64,000 nt of DNA from Limnohabitans lacus (GTDB lineage: Bacteria; Pseudomonadota; Gammaproteobacteria; Burkholderiales; Burkholderiaceae_C): positions 1 through 64,000 of the forward strand of contig NZ_JASGBH010000011.1 of assembly GCF_030053395.1 (NCBI RefSeq), written 5' to 3'. Both the position numbers and the translations under genes were made by a program. Under the pieces are notes generated by a model, which did no database searches, had not been told where the DNA came from, and saw only the letters and a program-made list of their open reading frames with translations. Shown here one piece after another: positions 44,182 through 52,170 of the stretch; positions within the stretch are counted from its first letter, which is position 1; each line of letters opens with the position of its first letter.

Positions 44182-44880
44182 ATGGACAAACACATTTCAA
44201 GCCAATTCGATGCCGACCTGACCAACGTGTCTTCACGCGTTTTGGAGCTGGGCGGTTTGGTCGAGTCGCAAACCCGCCATGCGGTCTATGCCCTGGCCCA
44301 ATTCAGTGCCGAAGTCGCTGACCAGGTGATTGCTGCTGAAAAGCAAGTCAACACCATGGAAGTCGAGATCGATGCTGAGCTGGCATCGATCATCGCCCGC
44401 CGCCAGCCCACGGCCCGCGATTTGCGATTGCTGATGGCGATCTCCAAGATCACCGGCAACCTCGAACGCGTGGGCGACGAGGCCGATCGCATTGCCCGCA
44501 TGGTCAAACAAATCCTGCAACAGGGCAGCCCCCGCAATTTGCCATCGTCTGAATTGCGCATCGCTTCTGACCTGGCCTCGGGTTTGCTGCGCAAGTCTTT
44601 GGACGCCTTTGCCCGTCTGGATGTGAACACCGCCTTGGTGATTTTGAAAGAAGACGATTTGATCGATGCCGAGTTCAACGGGTTCGTGCGCAAATTGGTC
44701 ACCTACATGATGGAAGACCCCCGCACGATTTCGGCCAGCTTGGACTTGCTCTTCGTGGCCAAAGCCATTGAGCGCATTGGTGACCACGCCAAGAACATCG
44801 CCGAATTTGTGATCTATGTGGTCAAGGGGGCCGATGTGCGCCACACCGCTTTGTCTGACATTGAGCAAGCCGTCAAATGA
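44182..44880 (+). CDS. phoU: Phosphate signalling regulator PhoU
   Basis: A 232-residue all-helical protein with the two PhoU repeats: QVNTMEVEIDAELASIIARR (first) and LFVAKAIERIGDHAKNIAEF (second), each with the E/DxxxD metal-binding pattern. It links Pst transport to the PhoR kinase so that the regulon is off when phosphate is plentiful. Its stop overlaps phoB by 4 bp, so signalling parts are translated together. Confidence 0.96.
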   Translation: MDKHISSQFDADLTNVSSRVLELGGLVESQTRHAVYALAQFSAEVADQVIAAEKQVNTMEVEIDAELASIIARRQPTARDLRLLMAISKITGNLERVGDEADRIARMVKQILQQGSPRNLPSSELRIASDLASGLLRKSLDAFARLDVNTALVILKEDDLIDAEFNGFVRKLVTYMMEDPRTISASLDLLFVAKAIERIGDHAKNIAEFVIYVVKGADVRHTALSDIEQAVK

Positions 44881-45572
44881 GAAGCCTGCCTCGGATTCTG
44901 ATTGTCGAAGACGAGTCGGCTATCGCCGAACTCATCTCGGTCAACCTGCGCCACAACGGGTTTCAGCCCGTGTGGGCGATGGATGCCGAGTCTGCGCAAC
45001 GTGAACTCGATGAAATCTTGCCCGATGTGATCTTGCTGGACTGGATGCTGCCCGGTGAAAGCGGTTTGGCGCTGGCACGGCGCTGGCGCTCTGCTGCGCG
45101 GACCAAGGCTGTGCCCATCTTGATGCTGACGGCTCGAGGCGATGAAGCCGACCGCGTGGCGGGTCTCGATGCCGGCGCCGACGATTACATCGTCAAACCG
45201 TTTTCGCCCCGTGAGTTGTTGGCCCGCATCCGTGCGGTCTTGCGCCGTCGTGTGCCGGAGTCTGCGGGCGGTTTGGTGAAAATTGCCGAGCTGCAACTCG
45301 ATGCCGACACCTACCGCGTCAGCTGGCAAGACAAGCCTTTGAAGGTGGGCCCCACCGAGTTCAAGCTTTTGCAGTATTTGATGCGTCACCCTGAGCGCGT
45401 GCACACACGCGGCATGTTGCTGGACAAAATTTGGGGTGACCATGTCTACATCGAAGAGCGCACGGTGGATGTCCATGTCAAGCGCCTGCGCGAGTCCTTG
45501 GGCGAAGCGGGCACCATGATCGAGACGGTACGCGGTGCCGGCTACCGTTTGACCGGATCGCCTGCGCCCTGA
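44877..45572 (+). CDS. phoB: Phosphate regulon response regulator PhoB
   Basis: A 231-residue OmpR-type regulator. The receiver has ILIVEDE and phospho-acceptor Asp55 in LLDWMLPGESG; the C-terminal winged helix has GPTEFKLLQYLMRHPERVHT and ERTVDVHVKRLRESL. It binds Pho boxes, of which three candidates occur in this window. The start is fixed by ATGA overlap with phoU. Confidence 0.96.
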   Translation: MRSLPRILIVEDESAIAELISVNLRHNGFQPVWAMDAESAQRELDEILPDVILLDWMLPGESGLALARRWRSAARTKAVPILMLTARGDEADRVAGLDAGADDYIVKPFSPRELLARIRAVLRRRVPESAGGLVKIAELQLDADTYRVSWQDKPLKVGPTEFKLLQYLMRHPERVHTRGMLLDKIWGDHVYIEERTVDVHVKRLRESLGEAGTMIETVRGAGYRLTGSPAP

Positions 45573-45587
45573 CGGACAATCGACGGC

Positions 45588-46922
45588 ATGTTTTCTTCGA
45601 TTTTCGTGTTCCTTTTCTCGACCGCCTCGATGGCGCTGTTGGGTTGGTGGTTGGCAGGACCGATGCTGGCTCTTGCATTGGCCTTGGCTTGCGCCCTGTG
45701 GGCCGCATTGGCCATGCTCTGGAAAATCCACCGTCTGGAGCGCTGGATCTCGGGTTCAGACCTGATGCGCGATGTGCCCTGGAAGGGTGTGTGGCTGGAG
45801 ACCGCCCAGCGCATGCAACGGTTGCTCAAACAGCGTGACAAGCTGGCCAAGGACCATGAAAAACGCCTGAACGATTTTTTGTCGGCGATCCAGGCTTCAC
45901 CCAATGGTGTGACCTTGCTCGATGAGCAAGGCCGCATCGAATGGTTCAACGACACCGCAGCCACGCACTTGGGTTTGGACATTGTCCGAGACCGCATGCA
46001 GCATGTGGTGCACTTGGTGCGTGATCCTGTTTTTTCACGTTATTTTGCGCAAGCAGAACACCACAGCGATGTGGTCATCGATGGCCGGTCTTTGACGGTG
46101 GCACAAAACACCAAGCTGTCGGTGCAGTTGCATTCGTATGACGAGGGCCGTCAATTGCTGCTGACCCGCGACATCACTTTGATGACCATGGCCGATGCCA
46201 TGCGCCGTGATTTCGTGGCCAACGTCTCTCACGAAATCAGAACCCCATTGACAGTGCTCAGTGGCTTTGTGGAAACTTTGCAGATGATCCCGCTGGCGGA
46301 GTCAGAGCGCAAGGAATACCTGGACTTGATGGCCGTGCAAGCCGGCCGCATGCAAAGTCTGGTGGCCGACTTGTTGACCCTGTCGCAGTTGGAAGGCAGC
46401 CTCCCGCCGGGCACGTCCGAAAAAGTGTCCGTCAAAGACCTGATGGCGCAGGTGGCCTCTGATGCGGCGGCACTGTCAGCGGTGCTGGGCGACAAAGACC
46501 CCGAGCAAAGGCATGTGGTGCACGACATCGTGTTTGAGCCGGCACCCGAATGGGCCATCTTGGGGGGGCGCTCAGAGTTGCACAGTGCAATCTCCAACTT
46601 GGTCAGCAATGCCATTCGCTACACACCTGCGGGCGGGCGGGTCCATGTGTCGTGGTCGCGCGACCCAGAACATGTGATCTTGTCGGTGAAAGACTCGGGG
46701 CCAGGCATTGCGCCCGAACACTTGCCCCGCTTGTCCGAGCGCTTTTACCGCGTCGATCGCAGCCGTTCCCGCGAGACCGGTGGCACGGGACTGGGCTTGG
46801 CCATCACCAAACACGTGGCGCAACGCCATGGGGGCGAGCTGCGCGTCGAAAGTCAACTGGGCAAAGGCTCCAACTTCATGTTGGTGTTGCCCATCAGCCG
46901 CGTGGAGCCCCTCTCGGATTGA
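45588..46922 (+). CDS. phoR: Phosphate regulon sensor histidine kinase PhoR
   Basis: A 444-residue kinase with two N-terminal hydrophobic segments and almost no periplasmic loop, a PAS-like region (FLSAIQASPNGVTLLDEQGR), His215 in the H-box ANVSHEIRTPLTVL and the ATP-binding N, D and G boxes (NLVSNAIRYTPAGG, SVKDSGPGIAPEHL, GGTGLGLAITKH). It phosphorylates PhoB when Pst/PhoU signal low phosphate. It ends the pst-pho operon. The 236 bp that follow show no gene and no strong terminator. Confidence 0.95.
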   Translation: MFSSIFVFLFSTASMALLGWWLAGPMLALALALACALWAALAMLWKIHRLERWISGSDLMRDVPWKGVWLETAQRMQRLLKQRDKLAKDHEKRLNDFLSAIQASPNGVTLLDEQGRIEWFNDTAATHLGLDIVRDRMQHVVHLVRDPVFSRYFAQAEHHSDVVIDGRSLTVAQNTKLSVQLHSYDEGRQLLLTRDITLMTMADAMRRDFVANVSHEIRTPLTVLSGFVETLQMIPLAESERKEYLDLMAVQAGRMQSLVADLLTLSQLEGSLPPGTSEKVSVKDLMAQVASDAAALSAVLGDKDPEQRHVVHDIVFEPAPEWAILGGRSELHSAISNLVSNAIRYTPAGGRVHVSWSRDPEHVILSVKDSGPGIAPEHLPRLSERFYRVDRSRSRETGGTGLGLAITKHVAQRHGGELRVESQLGKGSNFMLVLPISRVEPLSD

Positions 46923-47158
46923 TGGGTGTCCCGCTCCGGTGATGCGTTAGTTCTACGGGACTTCACGAGGCTTGGTCTATCAGCCACTGTGCCAGTGCTC
47001 ATGGTTTCATGGCCTGCCTTCGCTTATTCGGGGCAGTCTCGCATTTGTCAGTCACGCGGGGATTACCCCCATAGCCCGGTGGCATGGGTTTGGGTATCTT
47101 TCTTGAATCTGGAAATCAAAACTATAGGTTTCGAGAAACAATTAATAGGAGATCCCCG

Positions 47159-48043
47159 ATGAATGCCGCGCAGTTTCAAAATGCGATGATCGTTTGCATG
47201 ATCGTCGGCTTTGCCGTGATGGAGTGGGCCACCCGGCGCTACAAAACCAATGTCCACGCCACCAGCAACGACACCAAGCTGGAATTGCTGATGTTCCTCA
47301 GTTTGCTGGCCGTCACCCAGCCCTTGGCCATTTTGGCCACCTCCAAACTGGGCGCCGCATTTTTCCCGGACGCCAAAGGCATGCTGGCCGACTTGCCCTG
47401 GTGGGGCATGGTGGGTGTGCTCTTGTTGGCCGATGACATGACCCAGTATTGGTGGCACCGTCTGTCGCACTCGCCTCTGCTGTGGCCCTTGCACCGTGCT
47501 CACCATTCGGCCGAATACATGAGCATCCGGGTGACCTTCCGCAACAATTTCTTTTATTACCTGATGATGCCGGGCCTGTGGTTTGGCGGCGCTTTGTTGT
47601 ACTTGGGTTTTGGCGGCATGGTTTACGCCTCTTACATCATCGTCAAGCTCTTTGTCATTTTGGGCGCCCACTGCGCTTGGCGCTGGGACGAACCGCTGTA
47701 CCGCATTCGCGCTTTGCATCCCCTCATGTGGGTGCTGGAACGCACCATCTCGACCCCAGCCACGCACTGGGCGCACCACGCCATCACCAACCAAGACGGT
47801 GTGGGCCACTACAAAGGCAACTTTGGCAACTTGCTCTTCTTTTGGGACATCCTGTTTGGCAGCGCACATATCACGCGCCAATACCCGGCCAAGGTGGGTC
47901 TGATCGATGACAAGCTGTTTGGCCAGGAGCGCTGGTACCACCAGATGTTTTTCCCCGTGCTGCAGTCGCGCCGTGAACATTCGGCCCTGAAATTTGGCGG
48001 CACGATTTACGCCGAGCCTGAAGAGGCGACCAAAGCCTCCTGA
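47159..48043 (+). CDS. Fatty acid hydroxylase / sterol desaturase superfamily protein
   Basis: A 294-residue integral membrane di-iron protein with about four hydrophobic segments and the His clusters HRLSHS, HRAHHS and HWAHHA that hold the metal. The family hydroxylates lipids or carotenoids. OlsE of Rhizobium, an ornithine-lipid hydroxylase, belongs to this superfamily, so with an olsB-like gene nearby a lipid-modifying role is attractive but unproven. The ATG at 47159 has TAGGAG 7 bp upstream; the longer frame from 47084 has no good start. It is 236 bp after phoR, perhaps separately transcribed. Confidence 0.85.
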   Translation: MNAAQFQNAMIVCMIVGFAVMEWATRRYKTNVHATSNDTKLELLMFLSLLAVTQPLAILATSKLGAAFFPDAKGMLADLPWWGMVGVLLLADDMTQYWWHRLSHSPLLWPLHRAHHSAEYMSIRVTFRNNFFYYLMMPGLWFGGALLYLGFGGMVYASYIIVKLFVILGAHCAWRWDEPLYRIRALHPLMWVLERTISTPATHWAHHAITNQDGVGHYKGNFGNLLFFWDILFGSAHITRQYPAKVGLIDDKLFGQERWYHQMFFPVLQSRREHSALKFGGTIYAEPEEATKAS

Positions 48044-48142
48044 AGTGTTAAGGTGCTCTGGTGCCCTTCGGTGCGGCACAGAGCAGGCCTTGCGGTGAAT
48101 GACGCCCAAGGTGTTGTCCTGCTCATCAATTGGAGGTGAGCC

Positions 48143-49249
48143 ATGGACGACAAAATGACAGCGTTTTTAGAGCGCATTGGGCAACTGGAGGCGCAGCTGG
48201 AGGCTGAGTTTCAGCGCAAGCGCCAGGCGCTGGAGGCTGATTTTGAAGCGCGCAAGGTCCGCTTTGAGGTCGAGGTGTTGGCGCAGCAAAGGCGCTTCAA
48301 AGAAGGTGTTCTGCGCTATGTGTGGACCGCCGACTGGCGGCACCTGCTGACGGTGCCTTTCATCTACCCCGTGATCTTGCCCATGCTGCTGCTCGACGTG
48401 TTTGTGACGCTGTACCAGTGGCTGTGTTTTCCGCTGTACCGCATGCCGCGCGTCAAGCGTTCGGACTATTTTGTGTTTGACCGCACCCACCTGGCTTATT
48501 TGAATGTGGTCGAGAAAATCAACTGCGCCTATTGCTCGTACGGCAATGGTTTGATCGCCTATGCCCGCGAGGTCGTAGGCCTGACGGAAAAGTTCTGGTG
48601 CCCCATCAAGCATGCGCGGCGGGTTTTGCAGGCGCACCCGCATTACAGCGGCTTTGTGGACTATGGCGATGCACAAAACTACCGCGACCAGCTCAACCAG
48701 TTGCGCCAGCAGTTGCAGCAGATTCAACCGGCATCCACAGCCGCGCTGTCGCAGTCTGGACAGCTTGATGCGGGCGGCCTGACTAAAGTGGACGGCATGA
48801 AAAACTTTCAAACTTTGGCCGATCTGGCCGCATGCGTCGGCCAGGACGTGGCCACTACCGAGTGGGTGCAGATCACCCAGGAACAGGTCAACCAGTTCGC
48901 TGAAGCCACGGGGGACCACCAGTGGATCCACGTCGATGTGGAGCGCGCCAAGAAGGGCCCGTTTGGTGGACCGATTGCACACGGTTTTTTGACCTTGTCT
49001 TTGCTGCCCCAGTTTTTTGACAAGACCGTCAATGTGGTCGAGAAAAGCATGGGCGTGAACTATGGCTTGAACAAGGTGCGCTTCATGGCGCCGGTGCTGG
49101 TGGGCAGCCGTTTGCGCGGCCATTTGCACCTGCATTCGGCCACGCCCATCGAAGGCGGCTTGCAGATCCAGTGGAATGTGACGGTAGAGCGCGAGGGCAG
49201 TGACAAGCCCGTGTGCGTGGCCGAGTCGCTGGCGCGAATTTACGCTTGA
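48143..49249 (+). CDS. Fusion of an uncharacterised Cys-containing membrane-associated domain with a MaoC-like hydratase
   Basis: One uninterrupted 368-residue frame. Residues 5-55 are a predicted coiled coil, 66-97 a hydrophobic hairpin, and 106-180 an uncharacterised conserved-looking region with FDRTHLAYLN, NCAYCSYGNG (Cys128, Cys131) and FWCPIKHARR (Cys153). Residues 219-368 form a hot-dog MaoC domain with the hydratase motif FAEATGDHQWIHVD (252-265) and GGPIAHGFLTLSL. The MaoC part should hydrate (R)-enoyl-CoAs or handle a thioester. An internal ATG at the junction (residue 219) lacks a good ribosome-binding site, so a true fusion is favoured. Good AGGTGAG precedes the first ATG. The 3' end overlaps the convergent trmL by 10 bp. 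Confidence 0.8.
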   Translation: MDDKMTAFLERIGQLEAQLEAEFQRKRQALEADFEARKVRFEVEVLAQQRRFKEGVLRYVWTADWRHLLTVPFIYPVILPMLLLDVFVTLYQWLCFPLYRMPRVKRSDYFVFDRTHLAYLNVVEKINCAYCSYGNGLIAYAREVVGLTEKFWCPIKHARRVLQAHPHYSGFVDYGDAQNYRDQLNQLRQQLQQIQPASTAALSQSGQLDAGGLTKVDGMKNFQTLADLAACVGQDVATTEWVQITQEQVNQFAEATGDHQWIHVDVERAKKGPFGGPIAHGFLTLSLLPQFFDKTVNVVEKSMGVNYGLNKVRFMAPVLVGSRLRGHLHLHSATPIEGGLQIQWNVTVEREGSDKPVCVAESLARIYA

Positions 49250-49728
49250 AGCGCGTCTGCGCTGGCGCCGCCAAAACCGTTTTGGCGCCAAGCTTCAAAC
49301 ACGGTGACCGCCACCGCGTTGGACAGGTTCAGGCTGCGCTGGCCTTCGCGCATCGGCAGCTTGATCCGTTGTGCGGGCGCAAAGGTCTCGCGCAGCTCGG
49401 GTGAGAGGCCGCGCGTTTCGGCGCCAAACACCAACCAGTCGCCCGGCTGAAAAGCCACGGTGTGCGCCACGCGGCTGCCCTTGGTGGTCAGCGCAAACAT
49501 GCGCTCAGAGGCCGGCTTTTCTTGCGCCAGAAAAGTGTCCCAGTTTTCGTGGCGGCGCAAAGCGGCGTACTCGTGGTAATCCAGACCTGCGCGGCGCATG
49601 TGCTTGTCGTCCATCGAAAAACCCAAGGGTTCGATCAAATGCAAGGTGCAGCCGGTGTTGGCAGCCAAGCGGATGACGTTGCCCGTGTTGGGCGGGATCT
49701 CGGGTTCGACCAGGACGATATGAAACAT
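49240..49728 (-). CDS. trmL: tRNA (cytidine/uridine-2'-O-)-methyltransferase TrmL
   Basis: A 162-residue SPOUT-fold methyltransferase with VLVEPEIPPNTGNVIRLAAN, the SAM-knot segments LVFGAETRGL and MREGQRSLNLSNAVAVTVFE. It methylates the wobble base of tRNA-Leu isoacceptors. The start at 49728 gives the family N-terminus; a longer frame to 49857 overlaps the comF-like gene. It ends within the convergent fusion gene. Confidence 0.93.
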   Translation of the reverse strand: MFHIVLVEPEIPPNTGNVIRLAANTGCTLHLIEPLGFSMDDKHMRRAGLDYHEYAALRRHENWDTFLAQEKPASERMFALTTKGSRVAHTVAFQPGDWLVFGAETRGLSPELRETFAPAQRIKLPMREGQRSLNLSNAVAVTVFEAWRQNGFGGASADALQA

Positions 49729-49756
49729 GGCCGGTATTGTGCCCTGTGCGCGGGGC

Positions 49757-50509
49757 TCATTCGCCGCCGGCTTCGGTGCGGGCCAGCACCACGGCGCTGA
49801 TGTGGCTGGCCCCCGCTGCCCGCAAGGCCAACGCGGCGGTGTGCAGCGATGCGCCACTGGTCATCACATCGTCCACCAACACGATGCGGCGTCCGCGAAT
49901 TTCGGCCGCTCGCAGGGGGTCGATGGCAAAGGCCCCATTCAAATTGGCCAGGCGCTCGGCTCGGGGTAGCGTTCTTTGTGCTGGGGTGTGGCGCGTGCGC
50001 AGCAGCAGTTCGGCTTGGGTTTTGGCGGCGCAAAGCTCACGCGCCAATAGCAAGGATTGGTTGTAACCCCGCTCAGCCAAGCGCTCGGCCGACAAGGGAA
50101 TGGGCAAGATGCCATCGGCCATCGCCACCGCGTCTTCGACCCATGGGGCATGGCGCATCAAGCTGCCCAAAGGCCCAGCCCAGCCCGGCTGCTGGTGAAA
50201 TTTCAATTGCGCAATCAAGTCGATCCAGGGCCAGGCGTAGGCCGTGGCGGTCAGGCACAGGTCCAGTGGCGGAGGGGACTTGATGCAGGCCCCGCAGCGC
50301 TTGGGCCCCAGATTGGATGCCGGCAAGGGCAGGGCGCAGGTGCTGCACCGTGCAATGGGTTGGGCAAAACAGCGGATGCATGCTTCGCACAAGGGCGCTT
50401 GGGGCCAGTCCCGACAGACGGCACAGCGGCTGGGCAGCCAACGCCAAAAGCCGCCGGGTCGCTCAAAGACTGGCGGTTTGGCCATCCCCCTGAACAGCGT
50501 CCATCCCAT
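49757..50509 (-). CDS. ComF family phosphoribosyltransferase-like protein
   Basis: A 250-residue protein with an N-terminal zinc-ribbon-like set of Cys (CAVC, CEAC, CSTC, CGAC pairs) and a C-terminal PRPP-binding motif VLVDDVMTSGAS. ERGYNQSLLLAREL is also typical. ComF proteins aid DNA uptake or recombination in competent bacteria, but the exact reaction is unclear. Starts at 50509 or 50485 are both possible. It is 28 bp before trmL on the same strand. Confidence 0.88.
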   Translation of the reverse strand: MGWTLFRGMAKPPVFERPGGFWRWLPSRCAVCRDWPQAPLCEACIRCFAQPIARCSTCALPLPASNLGPKRCGACIKSPPPLDLCLTATAYAWPWIDLIAQLKFHQQPGWAGPLGSLMRHAPWVEDAVAMADGILPIPLSAERLAERGYNQSLLLARELCAAKTQAELLLRTRHTPAQRTLPRAERLANLNGAFAIDPLRAAEIRGRRIVLVDDVMTSGASLHTAALALRAAGASHISAVVLARTEAGGE

Positions 50510-50601
50510 GGGGTCAATATACTTCCGTCACCGTCCTGACCACAAGCGCACCGGCATGGCCTGTGTTTGTGACCCAGTTCAGCCACCTGTTTGCTTTGGC
50601 C

Positions 50602-51495
50602 ATGTCTGCACCCGAACGTCCTCCTTCTCTTGACCCCATTGCCGCAGCCCGTTGGGCCGCCCTCCCTGCGGCGGGCCGCGCATCGCCTTGGCTGCATGAA
50701 GAAGTGGCCTCACGCATGCAAGACCGTTTGGACTTCATCAAGCTGCAGCCTCAGCAATGGGCGCATTGGGAGCCTGTGCGGGGCGGGCTGCAAGCGCACC
50801 AAGCCTTGCAAAAGCGTTACCCGCAAGCCCAGGTGTGGCTCACCAGTGCCCAACAGGCCGAGGCCGAGGCGGCCGACAAAGTATTGAAAGCCGCTTGGTG
50901 GCAGCCCGCCAGGTGGACGGGCCCGCGTGTGCAAACCGGTGTGCCGCCCGAAGGCACGGTCCAGATGCTGTGGGCCAATATGCAGTTGCACGCTTCGGCC
51001 CAGCCGCAAGCTTTGCTCCAAAGCTGGCACCGGGCGTTGGCAGTCGATGGGTTTTTGATGTTCTCCTGCTTCGGTCCTGACACCTTGCGTGAATTGCGCA
51101 CGGTGTACGCACAACTGGGTTGGCCCGCACCGGCCCATGAATTCACCGACATGCACGATTGGGGCGACATGTTGGTGCAAGCCGGGTTTGCCGAGCCGGT
51201 GATGGATATGGAGCGCATCACGCTGACGTTTGAAACCCCCGAGCGTTTGCTCGCGGAGTTGCGTGAGTTGGGCCGCAACCTGAACATCCAGCGCTTTGCC
51301 GGTTTGCGCGGTCGCCAATGGCTTGCCCAATTGCATGCGGCGCTGTTGACTTTGGCCCAGCCGCAAGAAGGTGGGCGCATGGCACTGAGCTTTGAAATTG
51401 TGTACGGTCATGCCCTCAAACCGAAGCCACGCGCCAAAGTGGCGGCCGAAACCGAAATCGGTCTGGCCCAGATGCGGCAGATGCTCAAGCGCTGA
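50602..51495 (+). CDS. BioC-like class I methyltransferase with degenerate SAM site
   Basis: A 297-residue protein laid out like malonyl-ACP O-methyltransferase BioC: an N-terminal ARWAALPAAGRASPWLHEEV segment, MQDRLDFIKLQPQQWAHWEP where motif I should be, WANMQLH before the motif-IV Pro/Leu region, and FSCFGPDTLRELR. The expected GxGxG of motif I is replaced by EPVRGGLQAHQAL, so SAM binding may be altered or lost. The ATG at 50602 is preferred to a GTG at 50563. It is divergent from comF. Biotin genes are not in the window. Confidence 0.7.
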   Translation: MSAPERPPSLDPIAAARWAALPAAGRASPWLHEEVASRMQDRLDFIKLQPQQWAHWEPVRGGLQAHQALQKRYPQAQVWLTSAQQAEAEAADKVLKAAWWQPARWTGPRVQTGVPPEGTVQMLWANMQLHASAQPQALLQSWHRALAVDGFLMFSCFGPDTLRELRTVYAQLGWPAPAHEFTDMHDWGDMLVQAGFAEPVMDMERITLTFETPERLLAELRELGRNLNIQRFAGLRGRQWLAQLHAALLTLAQPQEGGRMALSFEIVYGHALKPKPRAKVAAETEIGLAQMRQMLKR

Positions 51496-51515
51496 TGCGC
51501 CCGATCCAATAAGCT

Positions 51516-51529
51516 TTGATTTTTATCAA
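51516..51529 (+). promoter_or_regulatory. FNR/Anr (CRP-FNR type) box
   Basis: TTGATTTTTATCAA is a perfect TTGAT-N4-ATCAA site. A -10-like TAAAAT lies at 51549-51554, which would put the box centre near -40, the spacing of a class II activated promoter, although overlap with the -35 could equally repress. The gene downstream is DUF2244, then the cytochrome oxidase cluster. Confidence 0.7.
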
Positions 51530-51614
51530 AACCCCCTTGTAACTCGGGTAAAATCCCGCCACATTTGGCCAAAGTGCGCGCTCTTGAGCGCGTTAGGTTA
51601 TTGAAAGTTGACGC

Positions 51615-52091
51615 GTGTCAAATCCGTCTTACCAGTTCGCACAGGTGTCCGGTCCCTCCATTGATTGGCGGCTCAGACGCAATTGCTCGGTAACACCATC
51701 CCAACTGGGGTGGTTTTACGGTTCTCTGTGTGCGCTCTCATTGGGCATTGGCTTATTCTTCTGGTTTCAGGGGGCGACGCTGGTGCTGACGTTTGCCGGT
51801 TTGGAGTTGGCTTTGGTGGGGGTGGCCTTTTTGGCCTATGCCCGCCACGCCACCGACGGTGAGTGGATTTCCCTGCAAGGACCGCATTTGGTGGTGGAGC
51901 TGGAAACCGCTGGCCGCCGTGAGCGGGCTGAATTTGCGCGTCAATGGGTAAGGGTCGAGCCAAAGTCGGGTGACCACAGTCTGATCGAGTTGTCAGGCCA
52001 GGGTCGTTCGGTTGAGGTGGGGCGCTTTGTGCGTCCTGAGCTCCGGCAAGCGCTGGCGCGAGAAATCAGAAGGGCTTTGCGTTCAGCGTGA
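51615..52091 (+). CDS. DUF2244 domain protein next to cytochrome oxidase genes
   Basis: A 158-residue protein (GTG start) with two hydrophobic segments (YGSLCALSLGIGLFFWF and LVLTFAGLELALVGVAFLAY) and the DUF2244 C-terminal pattern WVRVEPKSGD and GRFVRPELRQALAREIRRAL. Its function is not known, but it is often found beside aa3 oxidase genes; assembly help is plausible. It lies 79 bp before coxB and behind the FNR box. Confidence 0.8.
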   Translation: MSNPSYQFAQVSGPSIDWRLRRNCSVTPSQLGWFYGSLCALSLGIGLFFWFQGATLVLTFAGLELALVGVAFLAYARHATDGEWISLQGPHLVVELETAGRRERAEFARQWVRVEPKSGDHSLIELSGQGRSVEVGRFVRPELRQALAREIRRALRSA

Positions 52092-52170
52092 TGCCATGGC
52101 GGCAAAGGGGGTTTGGCCCTCATTTGCCAAAGGTGTGAGTTCAACAGAGTCTTGGAAGTTAGTGAGAACC

